In this document: one piece after another, positions 32,431-42,031 of the stretch
Position numbering within the stretch: the first letter of the stretch is position 1
How the letters are laid out: each line of letters starts with the position of its first letter
Source of the DNA: Nocardia sp. alder85J
GTDB lineage: Bacteria; Actinomycetota; Actinomycetes; Mycobacteriales; Mycobacteriaceae
Length of the DNA: 64,000 bases
Direction of reading: 5' to 3'
NCBI RefSeq assembly: GCF_020176955.2
Contig: NZ_JAIUCZ020000002.1
Span: 1,054,001 to 1,118,000, forward strand
The notes under the pieces: model-generated
What the model was told of the DNA's origin: nothing
The model's input: only the letters and a program-made list of their open reading frames with translations
Database searches by the model: none
Translations under genes and position numbers: made by a program

Positions 32431-34257
32431 ATGAGCACACACATCGGTTTCACCCATCGGTCCGGCGCCACGGTGCACACCGTGCCCGCGGCCTTCCAGC
32501 AGACCGCGGTGCTGCGGCCGCATCAGGTGGCGCTGCGGACCGTCGGCGGCACCCAGCAGATCACCTGGCGCGAATACGCCCAGCGGGTCCGGGCGATCGC
32601 GGCGGGACTGGCGAAACTCGGTGTGCGCCACGGGGACACCGTCGGGCTGATGCTCACCAACCGGCCGGAGTTCAACCTCGTCGACACCGCCGTCCTGCAC
32701 CTGGGCGGCACCCCGTTCTCGGTGTACAACACCAGTTCCCCCGAGCAGATCGCGCACGTGTTCGGCAACGCCGGCAACCGGGTCGTCGTCACCGAGCAGG
32801 CGTTCCTGACGGCCGTGCGGGGATCGGGGGTGCCGCTCGAGCACCTCGTGCTCGTCGACGGGCCCGCCACCGCCGAGGTGGTGTCGCTGCACGACCTGGA
32901 GGAGGATCCCGCCGACGGTTTCGACTTCGACGCCGCCTGGCAGGCGGTGCGGCCGGAGGACCTGGCCACCCTCATCTACACCTCCGGCACCACCGGGCCG
33001 TCGAAGGGGGTGGAGATCACCCACGCCAACATCATCGCCCAGGTCGCCGCGCAGCAACGCGACATCATGCGCGCCGGATTCGACGACCGCGGCGTGTCTT
33101 ACCTGCCCGCCGCGCACGTCGCCGACCGGATCTCCGGGCACTGCACCAACCTGCTCACCGGCATGACCATCACCTGTGTGCCCGACGCCCGCGAGATCGC
33201 CGCCGCCCTGCCCGACGCCCGGCCCACCACCTTCTTCGGGGTGCCACGGGTGTGGCAGAAGATCAAGGCCGGGATCGAGGCGCGCCTGGCCGAGGCCGGC
33301 CCGGTGCAGCAGGCGCTGGCGCAATGGGCGATCGGGGCCGGGACCACCGCGGCGAAGATCAGCGCCGCCGGCGCCCGGCCGGGACCGCTGCCGGCCGCGC
33401 AACGCCGCCTCGCCGACGCCCTGGTCCTCGGAAAGCTGCGCGCCGCACTGGGTCTGGACGAACTGAGGGTCGCAGCCTCCGGCGCGGCCGCCATCCCGCC
33501 GGAAACCCTGGAATTCCTGCTCGGCCTCGGCTTCACCGTCACCGAGGTGTGGGGCATGTCGGAAACCACCGGCGTGGGCACCTTCACCGACCTGAGCGCA
33601 CCGCGGCCGGGATCGGTCGGCCGCGCCCTCGGCGACCTGCAATTACGTCTCGGCGATGACGGCGAACTGCTGGTGCGCGGCGCCTCGGTCACCCACGGCT
33701 ACCGCGGCATGCCCGAGCAGACCGCCGAGGCCATCGACGCCGACGGCTGGCTGCACACCGGCGACGTCGCCACCCTCGCCGACGACGGTTACGTCACCAT
33801 CGTCGACCGCAAGAAGGAACTGCTGATCACCGCCGCGGGCAAGAACATCTCACCGGCCAATGTCGAGAACGCGGTGAAGGCCGCGTCGTCGCTGCCCGGG
33901 GTCGTCGTCGCGGTCGGGGACGGCCGCGCCTACCTCACCGCCTTGATCGTGCTCGACGCGGACGTGGCGGTGCTGCGCGCCAAAGCCCTCGGCATGCCCG
34001 GCGCCGACGTCGCCCTCCTCGCCGAACACCCGCGGATCGTCGAGGAGGTGCGCGCCGCGATCCGCTCCGGCAACACCCGCCTGGCCCGCGTCGAACAGAT
34101 CAAACGGTTCACCATCCTGCCGCGGATCTGGGAACCCGGAGGCATCGAACTGACCCCCACCCTGAAACTCAGACGCACCCCCATCGCCGCGGAATACGCC
34201 ACCGAGATCGACGCACTCTACACCGATCCGCAACCGGCGGAAGTGCATTCGGTGTAA
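32431..34257 (+). CDS. Long-chain fatty acid-CoA ligase (AMP-binding, FadD-type)
   Basis: The 608-residue adenylating enzyme has the P-loop LIYTSGTTGPSKG, the FFGVPRVWQKI segment of long-chain acyl-CoA synthetases, EVWGMSETTGVG, the ATP-ribose Asp in WLHTGDVATLADDGYVTIVDRKKELL (given as HTGDVATLADDG and IVDRKKELL) and a C-terminal lysine region (LTPTLKLRRTPI). It activates fatty acids with ATP and CoA. Length and pattern match bacterial long-chain ligases of the FadD15 type. It stands alone in direction between the cyclohydrolase and convergent PEBP genes. Chain-length preference is unknown. Confidence 0.92.
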   Translation: MSTHIGFTHRSGATVHTVPAAFQQTAVLRPHQVALRTVGGTQQITWREYAQRVRAIAAGLAKLGVRHGDTVGLMLTNRPEFNLVDTAVLHLGGTPFSVYNTSSPEQIAHVFGNAGNRVVVTEQAFLTAVRGSGVPLEHLVLVDGPATAEVVSLHDLEEDPADGFDFDAAWQAVRPEDLATLIYTSGTTGPSKGVEITHANIIAQVAAQQRDIMRAGFDDRGVSYLPAAHVADRISGHCTNLLTGMTITCVPDAREIAAALPDARPTTFFGVPRVWQKIKAGIEARLAEAGPVQQALAQWAIGAGTTAAKISAAGARPGPLPAAQRRLADALVLGKLRAALGLDELRVAASGAAAIPPETLEFLLGLGFTVTEVWGMSETTGVGTFTDLSAPRPGSVGRALGDLQLRLGDDGELLVRGASVTHGYRGMPEQTAEAIDADGWLHTGDVATLADDGYVTIVDRKKELLITAAGKNISPANVENAVKAASSLPGVVVAVGDGRAYLTALIVLDADVAVLRAKALGMPGADVALLAEHPRIVEEVRAAIRSGNTRLARVEQIKRFTILPRIWEPGGIELTPTLKLRRTPIAAEYATEIDALYTDPQPAEVHSV

Positions 34258-34382
34258 CCGCACCCGAATCGCCTGCGATGCCACCGGTTCCGCACAATCG
34301 GTGCGCCGCGACGTCGAGTCTGCCTGTGCTGCTTGGGATCCGGGTGTCCGGCACGACGCGGGCGCGCCGTGCCGGGCCGGTC

Positions 34383-34925
34383 CTACTCCTTCACCTCGAA
34401 CGTCGCCACGAACTGCGCCCGCGCGAGGGTGTGGAAGAACAGGTTGAACCCGAGCACCGCCGCGCTGGTGTCCGCGCCCAGCTCCAGGGTCTGCACGTCG
34501 ACGGCGTGCACGGTCACGAAATACCGGTGATACCCGTGCCCGGCCGGCGGGGCGGCGCCGACGTAACCGGGGAATCCGGCGTCGTTGCGCAGAGTGACCG
34601 CCGCCGCCGGCAGCGTGCCGCCCGCACTACCGGCGCCGGTGTCCAGCGCGGTGACCTCGCCGGGGATGTCCAGCACCGCCCAGTGCCAGAACCCCGACGC
34701 CGTCGGGGCGTCCGGATCGTAGACGGTGACCACGAAACTCTTGGTCTCCGCGGGGAATCCGGACCAGGACAGCTGCGGCGAGACATCCTGGCCGCCGGGC
34801 ACTCCGAACGCCTTGCTGGCCTGCTCGATCGCGAACGGCTGCCCGTCGGCGGCGTCGGTGGAGGTGACGGTGAACACCGGCACCTGCGGCAGGGCCGCGT
34901 AGGGGTTGTAGGAGTAGTCGGGCAC
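34383..34925 (-). CDS. YbhB/YbcL family PEBP-like protein
   Basis: The 180-residue protein has the phosphatidylethanolamine-binding-protein fold: [41 protein letters not shown] (the DPDAP ligand site, given as [14 protein letters not shown]) and [19 protein letters not shown]-type proteins bind anionic ligands; the M. tuberculosis equivalent (Rv2140c) was reported to bind small molecules. GTG 34925 has an AAAGGA ribosome site. It starts 23 bp after the M20 peptidase gene, the same pairing as Rv2140c-Rv2141c. Confidence 0.9.
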   Translation of the reverse strand: MPDYSYNPYAALPQVPVFTVTSTDAADGQPFAIEQASKAFGVPGGQDVSPQLSWSGFPAETKSFVVTVYDPDAPTASGFWHWAVLDIPGEVTALDTGAGSAGGTLPAAAVTLRNDAGFPGYVGAAPPAGHGYHRYFVTVHAVDVQTLELGADTSAAVLGFNLFFHTLARAQFVATFEVKE

Positions 34926-34948
34926 GAGGGCACCGTCCTTTCGTGGAA

Positions 34949-36310
34949 TCAGCTGTGCAGGAGGAAATGTTCGAGCACGCGGGTACCGAATTCCAAGGCC
35001 GGCACCGGCACTCGTTCGTCGACACCGTGGAACAGCGCGGAGAAGTCCAGCTCCGGGGGCAACTGCAACGGCGCGAAACCGAAACAGCGGATCCCCAAGC
35101 GGGCGAACGCCTTCGCGTCGGTGCCCCCGGAGAGCATGTACGGCACCGTGCGGCCCTGCGGATCGTGGGCCAGGATCGCGTCGTTCATCGCGTCGACCAG
35201 ATGCCCGTCGAAGGTGGTCTCGTACGAATCGAGTTTGGTGATCCACTCCCGCTCCACATCGGGCCCGATCAGCTCGTCCACCTCCCGTTCGAACGCCGCC
35301 TGCCGGCCAGGCACCACCCGGCAGTCCACCACCGCCTCCGCGGTCTGCGGGATCACGTTGGCCTTGTATCCGGCCTGCAGCATCGTCGGATTCGCGGTGT
35401 CGCGCAGCGTGGCGCCGATGATGCGGGAGAGGGTGCCCAGCTTCGCCAGCTGCCCCTCGATATCGGGACCGGCCGGATCGAACGCCAGCCCGGTCTCCTC
35501 GCTGACCGCCGCCAGGAATTCGGCCACCGAATCCGACAGCACCAGCGGGAAGGTGTGGCTGCCCAGCCGCGCCACCGCCTTCGCCAGGATCGTCACCGCG
35601 TTGTCGTCGTGCAGGAACGACCCGTGACCGGCGCGGGCCTTGGCGCGCAACCGCATCCAGCCCAGGCCCTTCTCCGCGGTCTCCACCAGATACAGCCGCC
35701 GCTGGCTGCCGTCCGGGCGCGGCACCGTCAGCGAGAAACCACCGACCTCGCCGACGGCCTCGGTGATGCCCTCGAACAGGTCCGGGCGATTGTCGGCCAG
35801 CCACTGCGAACCCCAGCGGCCGCCGTTCTCCTCGTCGGCGAGGAACGCGAACACCAGATCCCGCGGCGGCACCGTGCCCTCGAGCTTGAACTGGCGGGCC
35901 ACCGCCAGCATCATCCCGACCATGTCCTTCATGTCGATGGCGCCGCGGCCCCACACGTAACCATCCTGCACCGCACCGGAGAACGGGTGCACACTCCAGT
36001 CCGCGGCCTCCGCGGGCACCACGTCCAGATGACCGTGGATCATCAGCGCGCCCCGCGAGGAGTCGGCGCCGGGCAGCCGCGCGAACACATTCCCGCGGCC
36101 CGGCGCGCCGGACTCCACGTACTCGGTGGTGTAGCCGGCATCGTGCAACTGCGCGGCCACCCACTGCGCGCATTCCCGCTCGCCCTTGGTGGTGGACAGT
36201 TCGCCGGTGTTGGAGGTGTCGAACCGGATCAGCGTGCTGACCAGTTCCACCACCTCCGACACCGCGCGCGACGGGGACTGGGGTCGGAGTTCTTCGCCGG
36301 AGACGGACAC
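34949..36310 (-). CDS. M20-family metallopeptidase (DapE/ArgE-like)
   Basis: The 453-residue dinuclear zinc hydrolase has the metal ligands in [12 protein letters not shown] (His, then Asp in [12 protein letters not shown]), the catalytic Glu pair in [10 protein letters not shown], and a dimerisation lid with [15 protein letters not shown]; the last His lies in the [16 protein letters not shown] region or just after it. It cleaves N-acyl or peptide bonds; the substrate is unknown and it is not in a lysine or arginine gene cluster. GTG 36310 has AGGAAC upstream; the frame is open further without sense. It pairs with PEBP (Rv2141c equivalent). Confidence 0.9.
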   Translation of the reverse strand: MSVSGEELRPQSPSRAVSEVVELVSTLIRFDTSNTGELSTTKGERECAQWVAAQLHDAGYTTEYVESGAPGRGNVFARLPGADSSRGALMIHGHLDVVPAEAADWSVHPFSGAVQDGYVWGRGAIDMKDMVGMMLAVARQFKLEGTVPPRDLVFAFLADEENGGRWGSQWLADNRPDLFEGITEAVGEVGGFSLTVPRPDGSQRRLYLVETAEKGLGWMRLRAKARAGHGSFLHDDNAVTILAKAVARLGSHTFPLVLSDSVAEFLAAVSEETGLAFDPAGPDIEGQLAKLGTLSRIIGATLRDTANPTMLQAGYKANVIPQTAEAVVDCRVVPGRQAAFEREVDELIGPDVEREWITKLDSYETTFDGHLVDAMNDAILAHDPQGRTVPYMLSGGTDAKAFARLGIRCFGFAPLQLPPELDFSALFHGVDERVPVPALEFGTRVLEHFLLHS

Positions 36311-36543
36311 GCCCTTGTTCCTACCATCCGCGCGCCGCGGCGAAAGGGTTGGCCGCATCGTGCGCGGAAGGCGGACTATGTCGCAGCCGTGTGGCGGCAT
36401 GTGGGATTGTCATGGACCGACCGGTCAAGATGATGGGTCACATTTGGGGAGAATGCCGTTACCATTTCGCGAGAATGAGATCTTGATCACCGACGGTGAC
36501 GGTTCTCTTTCGACACATATGTCTCGATCCGGGAGCTCTAACC

Positions 36544-38244
36544 ATGTCTGCTTCACTTTCGGGCCCGGCCGGTGTCGACGTCGACACCGGCCGCCTCGAC
36601 GGCGCCTCGCGGGTGCGCGTCTTCACCGTCCTCGCCGTGATCGTCCTCTACACCGAGATCGCACCGCTGCAGTTCACGATGGTCGGCGCCGCGCTGCAGA
36701 AGATGGCGAAGTCGTTCCCCACCGTCGGCGCCAACATCAACTGGGCCGTCATCATCCTCGGCCTCATCGGCGCCTCGGCCACCCCGCTGCTGGGCAAGGC
36801 CAGCGACATCTGGGGCAAGAAGAAGCTGTTCCTGCTGTGCGGGGTGCTGTTCCTGGCCGGCTGCGTCCTCGACGCCACGACCACGAACTGGACCCTGTTC
36901 CTGGTCGGCCGCGGCCTGCAGGCGCTGGCCATCGCCAGCCAGTTCATCTCCTACGGTCTGATCCGGGACCTGTTGCCGCGCAAGTACATTCCGCTGAGCC
37001 TCGGCATCGTCGGCGCCGGCCTCGGCTTCTCCGGCGTGATCGCGCCGTTCATCAGCGGCGTGCTCATCGACCACTACGACTGGCCCGCCATGTTCTGGTT
37101 CCTGGCCGCGTTCACCCTGGTCCTGACCCCGCTGGTGATCCTGGTGGTGCCAGAGAGCCCGCTGCGGGTCAAACAGCGCATCGACCCCTTCGGCGCGGTC
37201 ATGCTCTCCGGCGGCGCCCTGCTGATCCTGCTGTACCTGGACAACGGGCAGACCTGGGGCTGGCTGCGGCCCTCGGCGCTGGCCTACGTGATCGGCGGCG
37301 TGGCACTGCTGGTCGGCTTCTTCGTGGTCGAACTGCGGGTCGCCCAGCCCATCATGGACATGAAACTGCTGCTGAACCCCAAGGTCAGCGTCGTGCTGCT
37401 GATGACGTTCTTCGGCATCGGGCTCACCGCGGTGCAACCGGTCGCCCTGGGCTACATGAGCCAGACCCCCGACCAGGACCACCTGCGCGAGGGTGTCGTC
37501 GACGGCGTGGTCGCCCAGACCCACCAGATGACCGGCCAGAATCTGCCCGCCTCCCTGGTCGAGGTCGCCTTCGACCCCGGCTACACCTACGGCAACGGGT
37601 TCTCGATGGTGCAGTACGCCGTCCACCTCGGCATCTGGGCCGGCGTCATGGGCATGATCGTCGGCCCGCTGGCCGGCGCCCTGACCCGCCGCATCGGCGC
37701 CCGCACCCCCGCCATCATCGGCCTGGCCCTACTGGCCGTCGCCGCGCTCGGCTACACCGTGGCCTCCTACAGCTGGCCGGTCTACCTGCTGATCTCCGCC
37801 CTCGGCGGCATCGCCTTCGGCTTCATCTACGCCGCGGTGCCCAACCTGATCGTGGAGGCGGTCCCCGCCGAACAACAGGGCATCAGCACCGGCATGCTCG
37901 GCGTGGTCCAGAACATCGGCACCTCCGCCGCCGTCGCGGTCATGACCGCGATGCTCAACGCCAACCCGGTCAAGGCACACCTCAACGTCGCCGGCCACCG
38001 CAGCGACCAGGTGATCCCCCAGGTCTTCGCCGACCACGGCTACCACCTCAGCTTCGTGTTCGTCCTGGTCACCACGATCATCGGCCTGATCATCGCGTTG
38101 TTCATGCGCCACGGCCGCACCCCCACCACCGGCGGCGCCGCCGGCGACGGCCTGATCGCCGACGCGGCCGCCGGAGTCGGCGACGGCATCGTCGCGGTCG
38201 GGGAAACCCCCGCCACCGGCACCGAGGTCACCGCCGGAGCCTGA
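36544..38244 (+). CDS. MFS transporter (DHA2-like)
   Basis: The 566-residue protein has about 12-14 hydrophobic segments and the motif A-like loop GKASDIWGKKKLF, IRDLLPRKYIPLSLGIVGAG, and a long periplasmic loop with GQNLPASLVEVAFDPGYTYG not seen in small pumps. The C-terminus is a Gly/Ala-rich cytoplasmic tail. It is probably a drug or metabolite exporter. ATG 36544 has GGGAG at about 8 bases; an ATG 48 bp upstream lacks one. It is followed by a strong hairpin and then by gene remnants, so it marks the edge of the accessory region. Confidence 0.88.
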   Translation: MSASLSGPAGVDVDTGRLDGASRVRVFTVLAVIVLYTEIAPLQFTMVGAALQKMAKSFPTVGANINWAVIILGLIGASATPLLGKASDIWGKKKLFLLCGVLFLAGCVLDATTTNWTLFLVGRGLQALAIASQFISYGLIRDLLPRKYIPLSLGIVGAGLGFSGVIAPFISGVLIDHYDWPAMFWFLAAFTLVLTPLVILVVPESPLRVKQRIDPFGAVMLSGGALLILLYLDNGQTWGWLRPSALAYVIGGVALLVGFFVVELRVAQPIMDMKLLLNPKVSVVLLMTFFGIGLTAVQPVALGYMSQTPDQDHLREGVVDGVVAQTHQMTGQNLPASLVEVAFDPGYTYGNGFSMVQYAVHLGIWAGVMGMIVGPLAGALTRRIGARTPAIIGLALLAVAALGYTVASYSWPVYLLISALGGIAFGFIYAAVPNLIVEAVPAEQQGISTGMLGVVQNIGTSAAVAVMTAMLNANPVKAHLNVAGHRSDQVIPQVFADHGYHLSFVFVLVTTIIGLIIALFMRHGRTPTTGGAAGDGLIADAAAGVGDGIVAVGETPATGTEVTAGA

Positions 38245-38252
38245 CCCACCGC

Positions 38253-38289
38253 CGATCCCGCACCGGGCACCCCGCCCGGCGCGGGATCG
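38253..38289 (+). terminator. Long two-step hairpin after the MFS gene
   Basis: Outer stem CGATCCCGC (38253-38261) with GCGGGATCG (38281-38289); inner stem CCGGGC (38263-38268) with GCCCGG (38274-38279). Starts 9 bp after the stop codon. Confidence 0.75.
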
Positions 38290-38339
38290 GGACGGATGCC
38301 GGAACACCCGCCGCGCACCGGTCTCGGTGCGCACCTCGT

Positions 38340-38748
38340 AGGTGGGGGCGGCAGATCATCGATCACCTGCCCGCCCGGCCGCCGACCCTGCTGCTGCCCG
38401 ACCTCGACCTCAACCGGGCCCGATTGTCCGGCCGGATCGCCGAACATGTCCGCGGTGACCGCGACCGGGTGTTCCACCGCGAGGACCAGCCCGAATTCCC
38501 GACCACCCTCCATCAGGTCTTCGCCGGTGTCCTCGCCGACGGCCGCGGCGCACGCGTGACCATCGTCAGCCCCGCCCGCAACCACCTCGCCGCACTACGC
38601 CGGTTCGCCGACAGCACCGCTCGATGCGGTCCTGAAACAAGATCCGTTCGGCGTGGCCGGAGCGGCAACGTACGAAGTGGTCGAGTTCGTTCCGGCCAAG
38701 ACTGCTCCCGCGCTGGCCCACCTCACTCGGTCATCTCGGAATGCCTGA
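38340..38748 (+). pseudogene. Remnant of an unknown gene, frameshifted and without a start
   Basis: A sensible amino-acid sequence reads LLLPDLDLNRARLSGRIAEH, then VFHREDQPEFPTTLHQVFAG and RVTIVSPARNHLAALRRFAD in one frame. At about 38616-38621 the sense moves by one base to LDAVLKQDPFGVAGAATYEV and VEFVPAKTAPALAHLTRSSR before TGA 38746-38748. No start codon precedes the first part. It resembles no family I can name; it looks like a helical cytosolic protein. The loss of start and frame marks a decayed gene. Confidence 0.55.
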
Positions 38749-38829
38749 CAGCGGAGGACCCCAGCCATCCGTGTCCGGACACACCTGACCCGGATGAAGC
38801 AGCCGCCGGGCCGCCGGGCAAGTATCCGT

Positions 38830-38973
38830 ATGGACACTCTGTTGAACCTCTGGTCGACCCCCGGCGAAGGCCGGCACATCGCCAACGAGGACATCGGCCG
38901 CTACACCGGCCAGCAGTCCCCCAGCACTCCACTGATGCGGACCGTCCAGTCGCTAGCAGTGCCCCAGGATTGA
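38830..38973 (+). CDS. Hypothetical 47-residue protein or fragment
   Basis: ATG 38830 to TGA 38973 encodes a peptide beginning MDTLLNLWSTPGEGRHIANE and ending VQSLAVPQD. Composition is that of a normal soluble protein and not of random high-GC frame. No clear ribosome site precedes it. It may be the end of a disrupted gene or a small protein. It lies in the decayed stretch between the MFS pump and the secreted-protein gene. Confidence 0.35.
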   Translation: MDTLLNLWSTPGEGRHIANEDIGRYTGQQSPSTPLMRTVQSLAVPQD

Positions 38974-39042
38974 TACGAGACAAGCACAGGTACGACGGGG
39001 GCCGGGGACGAACTCTGCCACAGCTGAACTGGGGGATATGTC

Positions 39043-39534
39043 ATGGCCGAACGATGGGCCGGCCTGACGCTGGCCGGCGTCTGCGCCGTCGGTGCGCTGC
39101 TCGCGGGGCTGTCGAGTATCGCCGGTGCGACGCCGCCGCCCGGAACTCAATTCGACGTTCCGAAGCTGGAACGGGACATGGAAGAATGTGTGGCCTATGC
39201 GATGCCTCCGGCGCAGGTGCTTGCTGGGTGGGTGAACCCGACCACAGGCCAAACGCTCCAGTGGAGGTGCGACTCTCTGCGCCACATGTACGTCGAGCAG
39301 ACGAACCTGCATGACCCATTCGTCAACGTGGATGCGTTCGTTCGCTGTACGGACAGGATCATCTCTTGCGGCCCACCCCACCCCGCCACCAAACCGCCGT
39401 ACATGGCGCTGATCTACCAGTACAACGGAACCTCGCGCAGGGGCTACGTGATCTACCACCCCGCCACATCGGATAGCGTGACGATTTACACTGATCCGGA
39501 CAACGATTGGGCGGGGTGTGCCAATGGGCGGTGA
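39043..39534 (+). CDS. Secreted hypothetical protein with cysteines
   Basis: The 163-residue protein has a Sec signal peptide (LTLAGVCAVGALLAGLSSIAGA) with likely cleavage near residue 28, then a mature part with five cysteines (ECVAYAM, RCDSL, RCTDR, ISCGPP, GCANG), probably disulfide-bonded. I recognise no family. Base composition is visibly lower in GC than its neighbours and codon third positions are less biased, which suggests recent transfer. ATG 39043 has GGGGGAT upstream. Its stop overlaps the next gene's start region, so the two form a pair. Confidence 0.65.
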   Translation: MAERWAGLTLAGVCAVGALLAGLSSIAGATPPPGTQFDVPKLERDMEECVAYAMPPAQVLAGWVNPTTGQTLQWRCDSLRHMYVEQTNLHDPFVNVDAFVRCTDRIISCGPPHPATKPPYMALIYQYNGTSRRGYVIYHPATSDSVTIYTDPDNDWAGCANGR

Positions 39535-40159
39535 GCGGCCGGCAGGTGTCCTGTCACGTGTTCGGCAGGCGCAGAGCACGGAACAGGCCCGCCGGAATGC
39601 CGAGCCGCGATGGGCGCTCCGTCGATCACTGACCGATCTCTACACAGCCTGCGGGTTTTACACCGTCCTGGAAGTCCCTGCCTCGAAGGTGACTTCACTG
39701 GCGCGTGAGGCGGTCACACTGCTCGATGATGCGAGCCAACTGCGGACTGGTTCGGCTTACGAGGAACTGTGCCTGCGGTGCGCTCGTGAGTATGTCACCG
39801 GTTACGTCAGCGATCCGCAGACCGACTTCGACGCAGAACATGCCGCGACCCTTCGGGTGATGACGCAGGTCATGACAGAGTTCGGGTGGGCGCCGGACAA
39901 CGAACACGCAGGTCTCGGCTTGGTTTGTGAGCAGCAGGCGATGTCGGTGCTCGAAGATTTGCAGAGGCCCTACCTCGCTGCATCCGCGATCAGAGCGTTC
40001 CGCCTGTACGAACCCGACGATCCCTTCGGCATCTGCACACCGATGCACGTGTGGTGCACTCGGTGGGAGGACGAGCCCGACAACCGCGCCACCATCGATG
40101 CGGATATCACTACCGCGCTGAGGAGGTTTCTAGCACGTCATGTAAGTCGACGATATTGA
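39524..40159 (+). CDS. Hypothetical cytosolic protein, partner of the secreted protein
   Basis: The 211-residue protein has no signal peptide or membrane helix. It is acidic and helical (YEELCLRCAREYVTGYVSDP, LGLVCEQQAMSVLEDLQRPY) and ends in a basic stretch (RRFLARHVSRRY). Family unknown to me. ATG 39524 (or GTG 39518) overlaps the previous gene by 11 bp. Like its partner it is less GC-rich than the surroundings. A secreted protein plus cytosolic protein with overlapping frames could be an effector-immunity or toxin-type pair, but no evidence beyond layout supports this. It overlaps the Nudix gene end by 30 bp. Confidence 0.6.
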   Translation: MGGERPAGVLSRVRQAQSTEQARRNAEPRWALRRSLTDLYTACGFYTVLEVPASKVTSLAREAVTLLDDASQLRTGSAYEELCLRCAREYVTGYVSDPQTDFDAEHAATLRVMTQVMTEFGWAPDNEHAGLGLVCEQQAMSVLEDLQRPYLAASAIRAFRLYEPDDPFGICTPMHVWCTRWEDEPDNRATIDADITTALRRFLARHVSRRY

Positions 40160-40426
40160 CTCGTTTCGGCCCCTCTGTCGAGGCGGCCGGTGCCTGAGGT
40201 TGCGCCGCACCGGCTCCACCGCCTCGGTCGTGCAGCCCGTGAGTCCGGTCTCCTCGCCCGCTTCCCGGATCGCCGCGTCCGCCGCAGACTCGCCGTCGCG
40301 GACCGTGCCGGCGGGAACCTGAACCCCGACCTGCTCCCACGAGTGACCAGGGTGCCGATGAACCAGCAGCCGATCGTCGCGGACGATATAGCAAACCGCT
40401 TTCCGCACCAGTGCTTTCACGGGCAT
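40130..40426 (-). CDS. Truncated Nudix hydrolase
   Basis: The 98-residue frame has a complete Nudix box, GTVRDGESAADAAIREAGEE (G-x5-E-x7-R-E-x2-E-E), preceded by the usual first strands (VRKAVCYIVRDDRLLVHRHP). The C-terminus after LTGCTTEAVE (NLRHRPPRQRGRNESISSTY) is not that of Nudix enzymes and the protein is about 40 residues too short, so it lost its last strands and helix. The loss coincides with the convergent overlap with the transferred gene. Nudix enzymes hydrolyse nucleoside-diphosphate links; this copy is probably inactive. Confidence 0.6.
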   Translation of the reverse strand: MPVKALVRKAVCYIVRDDRLLVHRHPGHSWEQVGVQVPAGTVRDGESAADAAIREAGEETGLTGCTTEAVEPVRRNLRHRPPRQRGRNESISSTYMTC

Positions 40427-40612
40427 TCGCCCCGCCCCTCCTCGTCACCGGTCCGATTGTCAGCCCGAACATACAGTGCCGGAGCGAATCTCGACGCCGG
40501 TCTCACAGTGGTGCGCGCCCCGGCTCGTGGCCCACGGCTGCCTGGTCGAGGGCCGGCCGCAGCGGTTCGTTCGGCGGCGTCGAGACGCTCTGATCGTGCG
40601 CAACCGCCCGAC

Positions 40613-42031
40613 CTACGCCGATCGTGCGGTCCGTCCGATGAATCCCACGGACAGCAGCAGGCCGAGCAGCAGCGCTGCGGTGGCGACGATCAGCGCGGCG
40701 CGGCTGCCGTCGGTGGGACTTGCGGCGGCGTGCAGCACCGAACCGAGTACGGAGACCCCGACGACGGCACCGGTCTGTCGTGCGGAGTTGAGCGCGCCGG
40801 ACCCGATGCCGGCCTGGTCCTTCGGGGTGGCCGATACCGTCGCCGTCACCAGGGCGGGAATCGCGAAGGACACACCGAACCCGAAGATCAGCAGGCCCAG
40901 GCCGATGAGCAGGTCGTGCACGGTCCCGGTGCCCGTGATGCCGGCTGCGAGAACGGCCGCGCCGCAGGTCAGCAGCGTGAAGCCCAGGACCGAGGGCTTC
41001 CGCGGGCCCGAGCGGGCGACCAGACGGCCGGTGTAGACGGGATTGAAGGCCGTCGGCAGGGTGAGCGGCAGGAAGGCGCATCCCGCGAGCAGGGCGGAAA
41101 GGCCACGTGCTTGCTGGAAGTAGAGGGACATGACGAACAGCAGCCCGGAGACGCCGAAGTTGACGAGCAGGCCGTTGAGGATGCCGACCGAGAACGTGAC
41201 GTTGCGGAAGAGCAGCAGCGGCAGCATCGGGCCACGTGGCCCGGCCGGTCGGCGCTCCGCGAGGAGGAAGACAGCCCCGGCGGCGACGGCGGCGGCGAGC
41301 GCACCCAGCACCGGCGTCGAGGTCCAACCGAGATTCTCGCTCTGGATCACGCCGAACGTCAGGCCGGTGAGCGCCAGCACCGCGCTGATCTGACCGGTCA
41401 GGTCCACGCTGCGGCCGGTGTTCCGAGTGGTCTCCGGTGCGAGGGCTCGCGCGAGGAGAACGCTGACCAGCGCCACGGGCACGTTGACGGCGAAGATGCT
41501 GCGCCAGCCGAGGGCGTCGGTGAGCACACCGCCGAGCACCGGGCCGGCGGCCAGCGCCGCACCGGTGATGGCTGCCCACGAACCCAGTGCGCGGGCCCGC
41601 TGGGCCGGGTCGGTGACGGTGGTGGCGATGACGGCCATCGAGGAGGGCAGCACTGCGGCACCCGCGACGCCGAGCAGGGCACGCATGGTGATCAGTACGC
41701 CGAGGTTCGGTGAGAAGACGGTCAGCAGCGACGCGGCGAGGAAGGCCCACGTGCCGATGACGAAGACGCGGCGCCCGCCGAAACGGTCGGACAGCGCACC
41801 CATGGTCAGCAGGAGCGCGGCGAACGTCAGCGTGTAGCCGTTGACCACCCATTGCAGTCCGGACAGGCCACCTCCGATGTCGCTGCGGATGGCGGGCAGC
41901 GCGACGTTCACGACGCTGGTGTCCAGGAGAACCATGAAGTAGCCCAGCGAGAGCCCGATCAATAGCAACCGCCGACGTGAGGGGAGCGTTTCCGCGGAAA
42001 CGCCGCCGACCTGCGTGATGTGCGCAGACAT
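40613..42031 (-). CDS. MFS drug transporter (DHA2, 14-TM type)
   Basis: The 472-residue pump begins with the DHA2 signature LLDTSVVNVALPAIRSDI, then WVVNGYTLTFAALLLTMGALSDRFGGRR (segments WVVNGYTLTFAALLL and LSDRFGGRRVF) and the motif C-like LGSWAAITGAALAAGPVLGG; it has about 14 helices. Such proteins export drugs or dyes with proton entry. ATG 42031 has a GAAAGGTAGG ribosome site. It is divergent from a LysR gene with an inverted repeat between, the usual regulator-pump layout. Confidence 0.92.
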   Translation of the reverse strand: MSAHITQVGGVSAETLPSRRRLLLIGLSLGYFMVLLDTSVVNVALPAIRSDIGGGLSGLQWVVNGYTLTFAALLLTMGALSDRFGGRRVFVIGTWAFLAASLLTVFSPNLGVLITMRALLGVAGAAVLPSSMAVIATTVTDPAQRARALGSWAAITGAALAAGPVLGGVLTDALGWRSIFAVNVPVALVSVLLARALAPETTRNTGRSVDLTGQISAVLALTGLTFGVIQSENLGWTSTPVLGALAAAVAAGAVFLLAERRPAGPRGPMLPLLLFRNVTFSVGILNGLLVNFGVSGLLFVMSLYFQQARGLSALLAGCAFLPLTLPTAFNPVYTGRLVARSGPRKPSVLGFTLLTCGAAVLAAGITGTGTVHDLLIGLGLLIFGFGVSFAIPALVTATVSATPKDQAGIGSGALNSARQTGAVVGVSVLGSVLHAAASPTDGSRAALIVATAALLLGLLLSVGFIGRTARSA

